Shown here: positions 50,046 through 58,906 of the stretch, piece after piece
How the letters are laid out: each line of letters starts with the position of its first letter
Position numbering within the stretch: the stretch's first letter is position 1
Assembly: GCF_003635045.1 (NCBI RefSeq)
Contig: NZ_RBXT01000001.1
Location: 3,100,001-3,164,000 of the forward strand
Length of the DNA: 64,000 nt
Origin: Terracoccus luteus
GTDB taxonomy: Bacteria > Actinomycetota > Actinomycetes > Actinomycetales > Dermatophilaceae
Direction of reading: 5' to 3'
Notes under the pieces: generated by a model
Database searches by the model: none
What the model saw: only the letters and a program-made list of their open reading frames with translations
What the model was told of the DNA's origin: nothing
Translations under genes and position numbers: made by a program

Positions 50046-51799
50046 GCGATATCCTCTACCACTCCGTTCAGCAACGAGCGCGCCTGCTCGCCGACCGGCT
50101 CCGGCTGGCTCTGGCAGGAATCGCTCACCCCCAAGCCAAGGCACTCGCTGAGCGGGTAGACCCGACGGCCCATTCCCGGCCACGGCTGGTCTTCACGGGC
50201 CAGTACAGCAGCGGGAAGTCGTCGCTGATCAAGGCGCTCACCGATGGCGTGGCAGCGGTTCACATTGACTCCGACATCGCTACCGATGTCGTCACCGAGT
50301 ACGACTGGGACGGCCTAGTCACCCTGGTGGACACGCCGGGCGTCCAGGCGGGTGTAGACCGGCACGACGAGCTGGCCGAGTCTGCACTCACGGCAGCTGA
50401 CCTCGTGCTGTTCACGATCACCCCTGACCTTTTCGACAACGCGGGCGTGGCCCACTTGCGGCACGTCGTCAACGACCTGCAGAAGGCGAACCAGGTGCTT
50501 GTCGTCCTCAACAAATGCAACACGATGGCGGCCGCGGACGGCGTGCGTCAGGCCGCAGTTCGCGAGGCCCTCGGCGAGGGGGCACTTCACGTGCCGCTGG
50601 TCGAGTGCGATGCCCGGGATTACCTGGACGGCTTGGACGAGGTCGACATCCGGCGACGGGAGGCGTATCTCGGGCTATCCCGCCTCGACGAGCTACGAGA
50701 CAAGATCAACCAGATAAGCGCCAGCACCGGCGACTTGGCACGGTACCTGCAGCCGCTACAGAACATCAGGGCCATCACCATGGAGGCAGAGGCGCTGACG
50801 GCCACCGACCCCACCGAGCAGGCCGCATTGTCGCTGCTTGCCCGACAGAGGGCGGCCCTCACGGCACGTCGAGAGCGGATCGAGGCCAACCTGCATAGCC
50901 TGCGCGCAGCCTTCCTAACCCAAAGCATCCAAGCGGCCGAGGCTTTCGCCGACAGCATCGAAGCAATCGACGACCTACCGGACGGTCCCGTGCGCGACAA
51001 CTTCATCGGCGAGTACGAGGCCCGTCTGAGCAATGCCCTCAACGGTGCCGCGCAACGGCTGGGCGAGGAGGCCACCCGACTCCTAGAACTACAGTTCGAC
51101 GATCTCGCCTCGGAGGTTCGGGAGATCGAGGCGGCCCCCCACACCAAAGTTATTCTCGATCTAGGCGACCCGGATCACGACGTCACCGCCCACTCGGATG
51201 TCCGTCTGCGACGCACCCGGGACTCGGTTCGACCTTCAGGGGCGGTGCCCGCCTGGGCCCCTCAGGCAAACACCTGGTTGCGGATCTTCCAAGACCAGTG
51301 GGGCGCCGGCGCGGGCAACATGGCCAGGTCCTCAGGTAGCGCCGGCCATCGCGTCGTACTCGACGTCGGGCACTTCTTCGGCGCAAAGTTCAAGCCTTGG
51401 CAGGCCGTCAGGGTGGCCCACCGGATCGGGCAAGCCGCCAAGGTCGCCAGCGTTGCCATCACGGTGGCCATCGAAGTGGGTGGGGTCATCGCCCAAGAGC
51501 GGGCACAGGTGGACGCCGAGCGACGGCGCGCGGCGCGCAGGAAGGCGCTGGTGGATGAAGTCCAGCGACAGGCCGGCGAGATTGTGGACCAGGCGCTGCG
51601 GGACGTCCGCCTGAACGTGGATCCGATCTTCACCGGCGCGTACGCGCAGATCGACAAGGTGCACGACGACATCATTGCTGCGCAAGATCGCCGATCAGCT
51701 CTCTCAGAGGAACTGGAGGCTATTCGCGCCGAGGCGTCGACGGTCGTCGCCGGACTGACGACCCAGACGCTAACCGAAGGGAAAGCGGGCACCCCCTGA
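50042..51799 (+). CDS. Dynamin-like GTPase, second of a coupled pair
   Basis: The 585-residue partner has a cleaner GTPase domain: GQYSSGKSSLIKAL (P-loop 53-60), VDTPG (96-100) and NKCN (157-160). A helical stalk follows, then an amphipathic/hydrophobic region (VASVAITVAIEVGGVI, ~470-485) and a coiled coil (~490-575). It is translationally coupled to the first GTPase, as in LeoB/LeoC- or DynA/DynB-type pairs. The pair is likely a membrane-surveillance complex; a phage-defence role is inferred from island context. Confidence 0.87.
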   Translation: MSDILYHSVQQRARLLADRLRLALAGIAHPQAKALAERVDPTAHSRPRLVFTGQYSSGKSSLIKALTDGVAAVHIDSDIATDVVTEYDWDGLVTLVDTPGVQAGVDRHDELAESALTAADLVLFTITPDLFDNAGVAHLRHVVNDLQKANQVLVVLNKCNTMAAADGVRQAAVREALGEGALHVPLVECDARDYLDGLDEVDIRRREAYLGLSRLDELRDKINQISASTGDLARYLQPLQNIRAITMEAEALTATDPTEQAALSLLARQRAALTARRERIEANLHSLRAAFLTQSIQAAEAFADSIEAIDDLPDGPVRDNFIGEYEARLSNALNGAAQRLGEEATRLLELQFDDLASEVREIEAAPHTKVILDLGDPDHDVTAHSDVRLRRTRDSVRPSGAVPAWAPQANTWLRIFQDQWGAGAGNMARSSGSAGHRVVLDVGHFFGAKFKPWQAVRVAHRIGQAAKVASVAITVAIEVGGVIAQERAQVDAERRRAARRKALVDEVQRQAGEIVDQALRDVRLNVDPIFTGAYAQIDKVHDDIIAAQDRRSALSEELEAIRAEASTVVAGLTTQTLTEGKAGTP

Positions 51800-52162
51800 G
51801 CCATCCTCGTGATGCGACCGAGAGCCTTCGAAGCCGGACGCTTTGGCTGCATGCCAACGACAGTCAGCAGACGGCCGTTGGACTCGCCAGGCTGATGGCA
51901 AACTACGACGTCGCCCACCTATTCGTGGACCTGACCGAGTAGGCGCGTCTACCAGACACCGTGGCCAACGGCGCTTGGATGCGCTTAAGCACTCAAAGGA
52001 GGTCGCTGGAAAGGGGATCCCCGCGATGTCCGTGCAGTTCTCGTGCAAGTTGATGGATCTAGCGACGGTCCGTGCCGCACCCCTGACGGCACCATCCTGC
52101 TCTGTAAGGTCGCCGCGTCACCCGGACACCGGTGAGTCGCCTAGCGGCCCGTCCTTTGACCT
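51800..52162. other. Gap between dynamin pair and IS element
   Basis: About 360 bp. An open frame at 51799-51943 ends SQQTAVGLARLMANYDVAHL plus FVDLTE and looks like the C-terminus of a lost gene, but it has no start codon of its own. AGGAGG at ~51980 has no good frame after it. The rest is non-coding up to the IS left end. Confidence 0.5.
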
Positions 52163-53848
52163 GACTCGTGCCACTTTTCGTCGCTGTCGACGATCCGGTG
52201 AGTGTTTGCGCTGGTCAGAGTGGGTGAGGATGCGCGCGTTGACACACTAAGCGGGCCGGTAGGGTCGCCCTCGTGGTGTTCGTTCGGAAGGTCCGGACGG
52301 CCTGCGGGGCCACGGCGGTGCAGATCGCCGAGCGTCAGGGTGGGCGGGATCGGGTGCTCGAGCATCTCGGGTCGGCGCACACCGAGTCCGAGCTGGCCGC
52401 GCTGGTCGCGGCGGCCCGACGGAAGGTGTACCCGGGCCAGGGCGAGCTGGACCTGAGCGCCGGCGCGGTGCCGGCCGGGCACGCGATGATCACCTCGAAG
52501 TCCAGCGCGGTGCTGTGGCAGGTCCTGACGAGCGCGTACACGCGGTTGGGGTTCGACGCCGTCGGGGATGAGTCGTTCAAGCAGCTGGTGCTGGCCCCGA
52601 TCATCGAGCCGACTTCCAAGGCCGACTCGCTGCGGGTGCTGGACGAGATCGGTGTCGGGCATGCCTCGTTGCGCACGATGTTCCGGTCGCTGGCCCGCGC
52701 TCAGGAGCGGGGCTACCGCGACGTGATCGCGACCGCGTGCTTCATCCACGCCGCCGCGAGCGGCGATGTCTCGTTGTGCCTGTATGACGTGACGACGCTG
52801 TACTTCGAGGCCGAGAACGAGGACGAGCTGCGCAAGGTCGGCTACTCCAAAGAACGCTGGGTCGACCCCCAGATCGTCGTCGGCCTCCTGGTCGACCGGG
52901 CCGGGTTCCCGCTCGAGATCGGCTGCTCGGAGGGCAACACCGCCGAGACGACCACAATCATCCCGGTCATCCGCCAGTTCCAGGAACGGCATTCACGGTC
53001 CGACATGGTCGTCGTCGCGGACGCCGGGACGCTGTCCGCCTCGAATCTCAAGGACCTCGACGCTGCCGGGTTGCGGTTCATCGTCGGCTCCCGCGTCACG
53101 AAGGCGCCGGCCGACCTGGCCTCGCACTTCCGCTGGCACGGGGACGCGTTCACCGACGGGCAGCTCATAGACACCATCACGCCCCGCGTGGCCACCAAGA
53201 CCGCGCATGCGGTGAACGACGCGAGCAAGCGGGCTGAGCCGGTGTGGGACCCGGACGTGCACGACCGGTCGTGGCGGGCGGTGTGGGCCTACTCCCGCAA
53301 GAGGGCCGCCCGCGACGGGAGAACCCTGACGTTGCAGGAGAACCGGGCCCGGGCCGTCGTCGCCGGCGAGAAGGCTGCCCGCACGCCGCGGTTCGTCACC
53401 ACCAAGCACGGCACCCAGACCCTTGACGAGGCCTCCCTGGCCCGTGCCCGGCGGCTGGCCGGGCTGAAGGGCTACGTGACCAACATTCCCGCCGACGTGA
53501 TGCCGGCCAGTGAGGTCATCGCCAGCTACCACGACCTGTGGCACGTCGAGGCCTCGTTCCGGATGAGCAAGAGCGACCTGAAAGCCCGGCCGATCTTCCA
53601 CCACACCCGCGAGTCGATCGAGGCCCACCTGACCACCGTCTTCGCGGCCCTGGCCGTCGCCCGCTACCTGCAAGACGCGACCGGCATGAGCATCAAGAAG
53701 ATCATCCGGACGCTACGGCCGCTGCAACTGATGACCCTGACCATCGCCGGCCACGAGCATACCGCGGCCGAACCCCTCACCGAGGCGGCCCGCGAAATCA
53801 TCGCCGCGACCGGCACCGAGTGGCCGACACACTAAAGCGGCACGACTC
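52163..53848 (+). mobile_element. IS1634-family insertion sequence (IS4-superfamily DDE)
   Basis: Left end GACTCGTGCCACTTT (52163-52177) and right end (complement) GAGTCGTGCCGCTTT (53834-53848) form imperfect 15-bp terminal repeats with two mismatches. They flank a single transposase gene. The segment GACACACTAA also recurs inside both ends (52241 and 53826). No target duplication is visible, and the right flank enters a truncated IS1380 gene. Confidence 0.7.
52273..53835 (+). CDS. IS1634-family transposase
   Basis: The 520-residue DDE transposase has Asp172 in CLYDVTTLYFE, Asp250 in VVVADAGTLS and Glu426 in YHDLWHVEASFRMSK, the IS4-superfamily catalytic triad with the YREK-like region. Length and motifs fit IS1634. 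GTG 52273 is the likely start. The frame is intact, so the element may be active; it sits between the dynamin pair and the DUF262 pair. Confidence 0.88.
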   Translation: MVFVRKVRTACGATAVQIAERQGGRDRVLEHLGSAHTESELAALVAAARRKVYPGQGELDLSAGAVPAGHAMITSKSSAVLWQVLTSAYTRLGFDAVGDESFKQLVLAPIIEPTSKADSLRVLDEIGVGHASLRTMFRSLARAQERGYRDVIATACFIHAAASGDVSLCLYDVTTLYFEAENEDELRKVGYSKERWVDPQIVVGLLVDRAGFPLEIGCSEGNTAETTTIIPVIRQFQERHSRSDMVVVADAGTLSASNLKDLDAAGLRFIVGSRVTKAPADLASHFRWHGDAFTDGQLIDTITPRVATKTAHAVNDASKRAEPVWDPDVHDRSWRAVWAYSRKRAARDGRTLTLQENRARAVVAGEKAARTPRFVTTKHGTQTLDEASLARARRLAGLKGYVTNIPADVMPASEVIASYHDLWHVEASFRMSKSDLKARPIFHHTRESIEAHLTTVFAALAVARYLQDATGMSIKKIIRTLRPLQLMTLTIAGHEHTAAEPLTEAAREIIAATGTEWPTH

Positions 53849-53850
53849 GG

Positions 53851-54287
53851 GAGGTCAAGGCGCCCTGTTCGACGTGTGGCGCTTCCACGCGTTCTTCACC
53901 ACCACCGACCCCGACGTGCTGGACACCGTGGCCGCGGACCAGCTCCACCGGCACCACGCGATCATCGAGCAGGTCCACGCCGACCTGAAGAACTCCCCCC
54001 TCGCGCACCTGCCCTCCGGGAAGTTCACCGCCAACGCCGCCTGGCTCGTGCTCGCCGTGATCGCCTTCAACCTCACCCGCGCCGCCGCGACCGTGACCGG
54101 CGAACCCACCCTGGCGAAGTCCACAACCGCGACGATCCGCCGCAAGCTGATCGCGGTCCCGGCCCGAGTCGCGTCCTCCGCCCGCCGCGTCACCTTGCAC
54201 CTGCCCCAGGACTGGCCCTGGGAGACCGCGTGGACCAAGCTGTTCACGCTCGGCTGCGGACCACCAGCAGCGGCCGCACGGACCTGA
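53851..54287 (+). pseudogene. IS1380-family transposase, C-terminal fragment
   Basis: Residues from GGQGALFDVWRFHAFF to LFTLGCGPP match the C-terminal third of IS1380 transposases (the acidic catalytic residue in HAIIEQVHADLKNSPLAHLPSG, then NAAWLVLAVIAFNLTR). The N-terminal part is missing where the IS1634 element ends, so the IS1634 insertion plus a deletion destroyed it. A possible IS1380 right end (GGTGGATTGAGGCTTA) is near 54420. Confidence 0.8.
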
Positions 54288-54617
54288 CCACCCCTGCCCG
54301 CGACGGCACGAACGACCCCACCGTGGAACACTCCGACAGCGAGGCCGGGCGATCAACCACGCCCCCACCCCACCGTCAGCCCGCGAACCCAATCAGGCCG
54401 TCCTCCAGCTGGGATCGGTGGATTGAGGCTTAGCCGGACCCCCAAGGAGGCTTGTTCGGTTGGACGCGATGATCGCGATGGGCGAGCGTCACACCCCTAA
54501 TTGACGTGGCCGAGTCGTGGGCGAACATTCAACCTCTCTGCGCCTCAGGACGGCGTCGCGACCTCCAATGCCTACAGAGCTGATGTCGGATGGTGGGTCG
54601 GCGGCTGCGGACTAGGC
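54288..54617. other. Gap between IS remnants and DUF262 gene
   Basis: 330 bp without a gene. The left half probably holds the end of the IS1380 relic (around 54410-54435); the right half is unremarkable and contains the 3' region of the minus-strand DUF262 gene. Confidence 0.5.
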
Positions 54618-56873
54618 CTACAGTCCAGCTGCGACCAAGTCGATGACAAGCTCTGCGCCGACCTGGACGCGATCTCGCGTGTCCACTACCGCCCCTTCGA
54701 CGGCCTTCTGCGGGATCACCACAACGTGCCCGCCCTCGGTTGCAACCAGATCTAGGCGGGAGTCGAGGATCAACTCCAGCGCCCGGCCGTACTCATCGAG
54801 CCCGCTCTTGAGGGCGATTCCCGCCTTGATGCTCCGCAGGCCAACCCCGCTGCGCTTGAACTGCATCCAGCGGGGTGTCGTGGAGTAGCCGTAGAACCAA
54901 GGATCCTTTACTTCCGCCGGGGATCCGGCCTCGCGCCAGATGGCGTAGAGGTACGGGTCGCGGTAGTAACTGCGCTGCACGGTCTTGTCGAGCATGGTCA
55001 TTTCGTAGCCCAGCGCGTGGTCGGCGCCGTAATAGATGCCGGAGCGACCTTCCCTCATGCAGTCGTAGCGGGCGAGGTAGTAGCGCCAGTCGAAGTCGGC
55101 GGAGGCACCGCGCCTCTCGATGAACGCGCTGATCACTTCGTCCATCCGTTGGGTGGTCGAACCGACGCCCTCAGCAAGGTCGTCGAGCAGCTGGGTGACG
55201 ACGCCACCGGTGCGCGACAGACTGGCGCGGTCACCGCGGTCGACCAGAAGTGTCCGCCACACGCTCTCGGCCGTCGGTGAACCGAAGAGGTGATAGTCCG
55301 ACTTCGGGTAATCGCGCTGGTACGGGCCCGTGGCGACCAGAGCCGCCGTTAGCCTCGACCAGGCGGACGGCGCGAACGCTTGTTCGAACGTCTCGGCGCG
55401 AGTAGGGAGGGCTTCGTCCAACTCGAATGCCGCCATCGTGCCACGCAGAATCGGGTGATCCTCGAGCCTGGACACGGTCGCAGCGAGCTCAGGACGCTGC
55501 TCGCGGAAGCCCTGCTTGCGTGCTTCGTCAGCGACCTGGTTTTGGTTGTACGTCGCCAGCACAGCAAGATCGCCAACCCGCATGAATTCGGCGACCTCAT
55601 AGATGAACTTGGGCATGTTCTGCAGACGCATCTCGAACTGCGACGCCTCGTTCGCGTTGCGCAGGACCCGCAGGCGCTGCGCGGGGTCGTCAGTGCCCTC
55701 GATCCGGTGGACGAGGACGGCGTAAAGCAGCAAGGTGTCGGTGAGAGAGAACGCCCTGGTGTTGCCTCTCATGGCTCCGAACCGCTCGCAGCAGGCTAGG
55801 AACAGGTTAGGGCTGGGCGCGCCGAAGAGGCGAACACCCGATCCATGGGCCGCGGTCGTGAAGAGCGACTCGAAGAAGGTGTCCAGGTCGCGGCCTTTCG
55901 GCCAGCGATTGAAGGCGTCGAAGACGAAGTCGAGGTGTTCACCATGTCGCTCGTTGGCGGGAGAGAACAGCAACTCCGCGCGGCGTTCGAGCCGAAGCTG
56001 CTCGTCGCCCCTGACGCGCCCTTCGCGCCACTCGCAGACCTCGAGGATGAAGTCGAAGAAGCGCATGAACTCGTCGTCGACGATGTCGTTGTCACCCCGA
56101 TACGGCCAGAGGAGGTCGGTCCACGGGCCGTCGATCAGCTCGCCGAACTCGGCGGTGCGGCCGGTGTGCTCGATGACCTGACCGAAGTGGGCCTTGAATG
56201 CCTCGAAGGCGGTAAGCGGCTTACCGCGTGAGTTCATCTTGATATAGAGGTCGTCGACAGCCCCCATATCCGCAACCGGCAGCAACTGGAACCACACCGC
56301 GGGATCGTCGGCATCCGTCAGTGCCGCCCATGCAGCCATGGGGTCGGCATCTGCGAGGCGGGCCGCGATCGCGTCGATCATGACAAGCATCGCTTCGACG
56401 GTCGGGTCGAACCGCCATAGGTGGAGGTACCAGCTCTGATCGGTGATCCAGACCGACGGCGGACCCGCCAGGTCTGCTGCCGGCGGGTTGGCCACCAGTT
56501 GCTCGCAGAATCGCCGCGCGCTCGGCCGCGTCGCATAGGTGAAGTGGGTCCATGGGTGCGACGCTTCGAGAGTACCCGTGCGGAATGCGAGGTACCAGTG
56601 CAGCAGGAAGAGCGTGGTCAGCCGTTGCTGCCCGTCGAGGGGCTCGAACTTGCCGTGGCGCACCTCGCCATACACGAAGTCAAGACCGACAGGGGGGCCG
56701 GATGTCACGGCCGTGTACAGCGAGTCCAAGAACATATCCCGCACGTACTTGGCGTCAGGGCGGCCCTGCGCGTAGTCGCGCTGGATGAGCGGGATCTCGA
56801 TCGAAGCGACCCGGGGTGCGTCTGCGTTGAGGACCCGAAACATGCCGACGAACGACGTTGGGTAGCCCTTCAC
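54618..56873 (-). CDS. DUF262-domain protein (GmrS/ParB-like NTP-binding)
   Basis: The 751-residue protein has an N-terminal DUF262 domain with IPLIQRDYAQGR and LDGQQRLTTLFLLHWYL, the motifs of the GmrS half of GmrSD type IV restriction enzymes (NTP-driven DNA processing). Later FYIKMNSRGKPL-like sequence (DDLYIKMNSRGKPLTAFE) supports this. The C-terminal half is unassigned; I see no DUF1524 HNH motif. GTG 56873 overlaps the end of the upstream DUF262-DUF1524 gene by 4 bases, so the two form a unit. Confidence 0.88.
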   Translation of the reverse strand: MKGYPTSFVGMFRVLNADAPRVASIEIPLIQRDYAQGRPDAKYVRDMFLDSLYTAVTSGPPVGLDFVYGEVRHGKFEPLDGQQRLTTLFLLHWYLAFRTGTLEASHPWTHFTYATRPSARRFCEQLVANPPAADLAGPPSVWITDQSWYLHLWRFDPTVEAMLVMIDAIAARLADADPMAAWAALTDADDPAVWFQLLPVADMGAVDDLYIKMNSRGKPLTAFEAFKAHFGQVIEHTGRTAEFGELIDGPWTDLLWPYRGDNDIVDDEFMRFFDFILEVCEWREGRVRGDEQLRLERRAELLFSPANERHGEHLDFVFDAFNRWPKGRDLDTFFESLFTTAAHGSGVRLFGAPSPNLFLACCERFGAMRGNTRAFSLTDTLLLYAVLVHRIEGTDDPAQRLRVLRNANEASQFEMRLQNMPKFIYEVAEFMRVGDLAVLATYNQNQVADEARKQGFREQRPELAATVSRLEDHPILRGTMAAFELDEALPTRAETFEQAFAPSAWSRLTAALVATGPYQRDYPKSDYHLFGSPTAESVWRTLLVDRGDRASLSRTGGVVTQLLDDLAEGVGSTTQRMDEVISAFIERRGASADFDWRYYLARYDCMREGRSGIYYGADHALGYEMTMLDKTVQRSYYRDPYLYAIWREAGSPAEVKDPWFYGYSTTPRWMQFKRSGVGLRSIKAGIALKSGLDEYGRALELILDSRLDLVATEGGHVVVIPQKAVEGAVVDTRDRVQVGAELVIDLVAAGL

Positions 56874-58621
56874 AGCGTGATCTCCTCTTCGTCCTCACTG
56901 GTGCTTCCCGGCCGATCCTCGAGGAGGTACGGCGCTAGCACGGTCTGCATGGCGGCGAGGTAGCCGTCGCGGTCGCGCGGTCCCCAAAAGTGAAGTTGTG
57001 CTCCCGCGTCTGTGTAGTACTTCAGGAAGGCGTTTCGGGTGCAGACAGGGATGTATGCGCCGTTGCGGTCTAGCGCGATCACCCGTCGGCGCTTCACCTC
57101 GAAGACCGAGTTGTTGAGGACGCTGTTGTCTGTGCTGGCGAGCAGCGCGAGGTTGGTGATCGAGTCCACCTCGCTGTGCTCGGTCGAGCCCGGGTCGTCC
57201 GGATCGACCGTATCGGCGGCGTCGGAGAACAGTTGGGTGATCTCTTGGTGCAGCGCCTCGAACTTCTCGGCGGTGATGGTCGGCACTGCGATGTCGATCC
57301 GGGACTTGATATCGGCCAACGATTGCGTGGAGAGGTCTAGAGCATCCAGGGCATCCCTGTGCTCTTTCAGCCATGTAGTCCATTGGTCGACGGTGTTGAG
57401 ACCCTGTGAGTTCTGGGCGTGGATGTGCTCGCGTGACCAGAGGCGCTGAGCGTGTGCGTCGAAGGAGTAGCGCTCGGAGGAGTTCGTGTTGCGGCGCACG
57501 GTCTCGGCGTTCATCAGAAGCAGCACGCGGGACGTCTTGGTCGACTGGTACGTGAGTGCGGCGAGGTCGTTAGCCGACAGCCTCAGGCTGTCGCGGATCT
57601 GGCGGTCGAGCCTTGCGTGGAACTCGGTCTTCGTCGTGCCGCGCGCATCCCTGACGAGCGCACTGAACGTGGCTCGGCGTGCAGCCACGAGGTAGCCGAT
57701 CTTGTGGAACAGATCGCGGTCGTCGTGCCACCCCAAGATGAGGGAATGCAGGTCAACCACCCGGTCCCAGAGGGCTTGGCCGTCCTTGACGATGAGAGGG
57801 CGGAGCGTTTCGAACGTGCGAAAGGCGGGCCGGACGTGCCAGTCGTGTACGTTGTCGTCCTCGGCATCGGCCAGCGTGTCCAGGAGAAGGCTGATGCGGG
57901 TTGCGCCGCCATCCGGCTGGCCGGTCGCGAACGCCCACACTTGGGGCGCCCGGAGGTCGCGTTCGATGCTGTCCCATTGCGCTGCGGTTTCGAACTGCCG
58001 CTCGACACGCGACAGGAGGAACGCCTTAACGAGTTCGGCGTCGGTGAGCGGAATCTGCCCTATGTTAAGGCGCGTGAACAGGGTGCGAGAGTCGAACTCC
58101 TCGGTGCTGGGTGCCTCGTACCAGATCACACGCACCGACTCAGTTAGGCCTTCATAGAGCTTCATCGCTGCGGTTGTGGGGTTTGGCCTGCTCGCAAACC
58201 AGGCGTCGATACATTGCGACGCCGCGTAGATATGGAAGTAGTCGATGTTCTCCAGACTTCCGTCCTCGGTCGGGTTGTCGAGATAGGTGGCGCTGCCCGG
58301 CCTCGTTTCGTAGCTGAGCGAGTACGGCAGTTCGGTAAACGGCAGGTAGCGTTTAATGGCTCGGAGGATCAGATACAGCGTTGTGAGCCTCTGCTGGCCA
58401 TCGACCAGTTCCGAACGGTCGCCTCCTGCAAGTTGCTTCACGACGACGGGTTGAAGGTAGTAGTCGCCCCCGGCAGCCTCGGTGATGTCGTCGAGGAGCA
58501 GCCTTACCTCCTGCTCGCCCCAGCGATAGCCGCGCTGGTAGGCAGGGATGAAGAACTCGCCAGAGATCGATCCGACGGTGCGTGGTTCGAGGGTCGCGGT
58601 CGTAGCCTTCACCTCCGTCAA
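56870..58621 (-). CDS. DUF262 and DUF1524 (HNH-type) protein, GmrSD-like
   Basis: The ~583-residue protein has an N-terminal DUF262 domain (EFFIPAYQRGYRWGEQEV, VDGQQRLTTLYLILRAI, LFTRLNIGQIPLTDAE) and a C-terminal DUF1524 nuclease domain (LWSREHIHAQN; SITNLALLASTDNSVLNN; VFEVKRRRVI). This is the GmrSD domain pair in one polypeptide, expected to cut modified or foreign DNA. Start is uncertain: TTG 58621 or GTG 58612, neither with a strong ribosome binding site. It is co-transcribed with the second DUF262 gene. Confidence 0.85.
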   Translation of the reverse strand: MTEVKATTATLEPRTVGSISGEFFIPAYQRGYRWGEQEVRLLLDDITEAAGGDYYLQPVVVKQLAGGDRSELVDGQQRLTTLYLILRAIKRYLPFTELPYSLSYETRPGSATYLDNPTEDGSLENIDYFHIYAASQCIDAWFASRPNPTTAAMKLYEGLTESVRVIWYEAPSTEEFDSRTLFTRLNIGQIPLTDAELVKAFLLSRVERQFETAAQWDSIERDLRAPQVWAFATGQPDGGATRISLLLDTLADAEDDNVHDWHVRPAFRTFETLRPLIVKDGQALWDRVVDLHSLILGWHDDRDLFHKIGYLVAARRATFSALVRDARGTTKTEFHARLDRQIRDSLRLSANDLAALTYQSTKTSRVLLLMNAETVRRNTNSSERYSFDAHAQRLWSREHIHAQNSQGLNTVDQWTTWLKEHRDALDALDLSTQSLADIKSRIDIAVPTITAEKFEALHQEITQLFSDAADTVDPDDPGSTEHSEVDSITNLALLASTDNSVLNNSVFEVKRRRVIALDRNGAYIPVCTRNAFLKYYTDAGAQLHFWGPRDRDGYLAAMQTVLAPYLLEDRPGSTSEDEEEITL

Positions 58622-58629
58622 CGTAGCGG

Positions 58630-58901
58630 ACCCGCCACTTGCGAAGAGCCGCTTTGTGCTGCGCGACACCGTCGATGCCATCGAGGAGTTCCGTGCGGCG
58701 GGCAAGCGGGTGCTCGTCCACTGCGTGGCGGCGCACAACCGCACTCCAGCCCTGGCCCGCGCCTACGCCACACGGAGGCTCGGGGTGGCAGCGAGCTTCG
58801 CGGCATACGAGCCCCTGGGCCTGCCCGACCCGCTTCGACGGGGTGCTCTCTGGCGGGCCGCCAACCTCGGAGCTGACGTCGATTCAGGCGACCGTACGTG
58901 A
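58630..58901 (+). pseudogene. Dual-specificity phosphatase-like C-terminal fragment
   Basis: The + frame encodes RFVLRDTVDAIEEFRAAGKR then VLVHCVAAHNRTPALARAYA, the Cys-x5-Arg signature of dual-specificity phosphatases (often fused to ADP-ribosylglycohydrolase). No start or N-terminal domain is present, and the upstream sequence belongs to the oppositely oriented DUF262 gene. It is a truncated remnant that marks an old rearrangement junction. Confidence 0.7.
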
Positions 58902-58906
58902 AGGGT

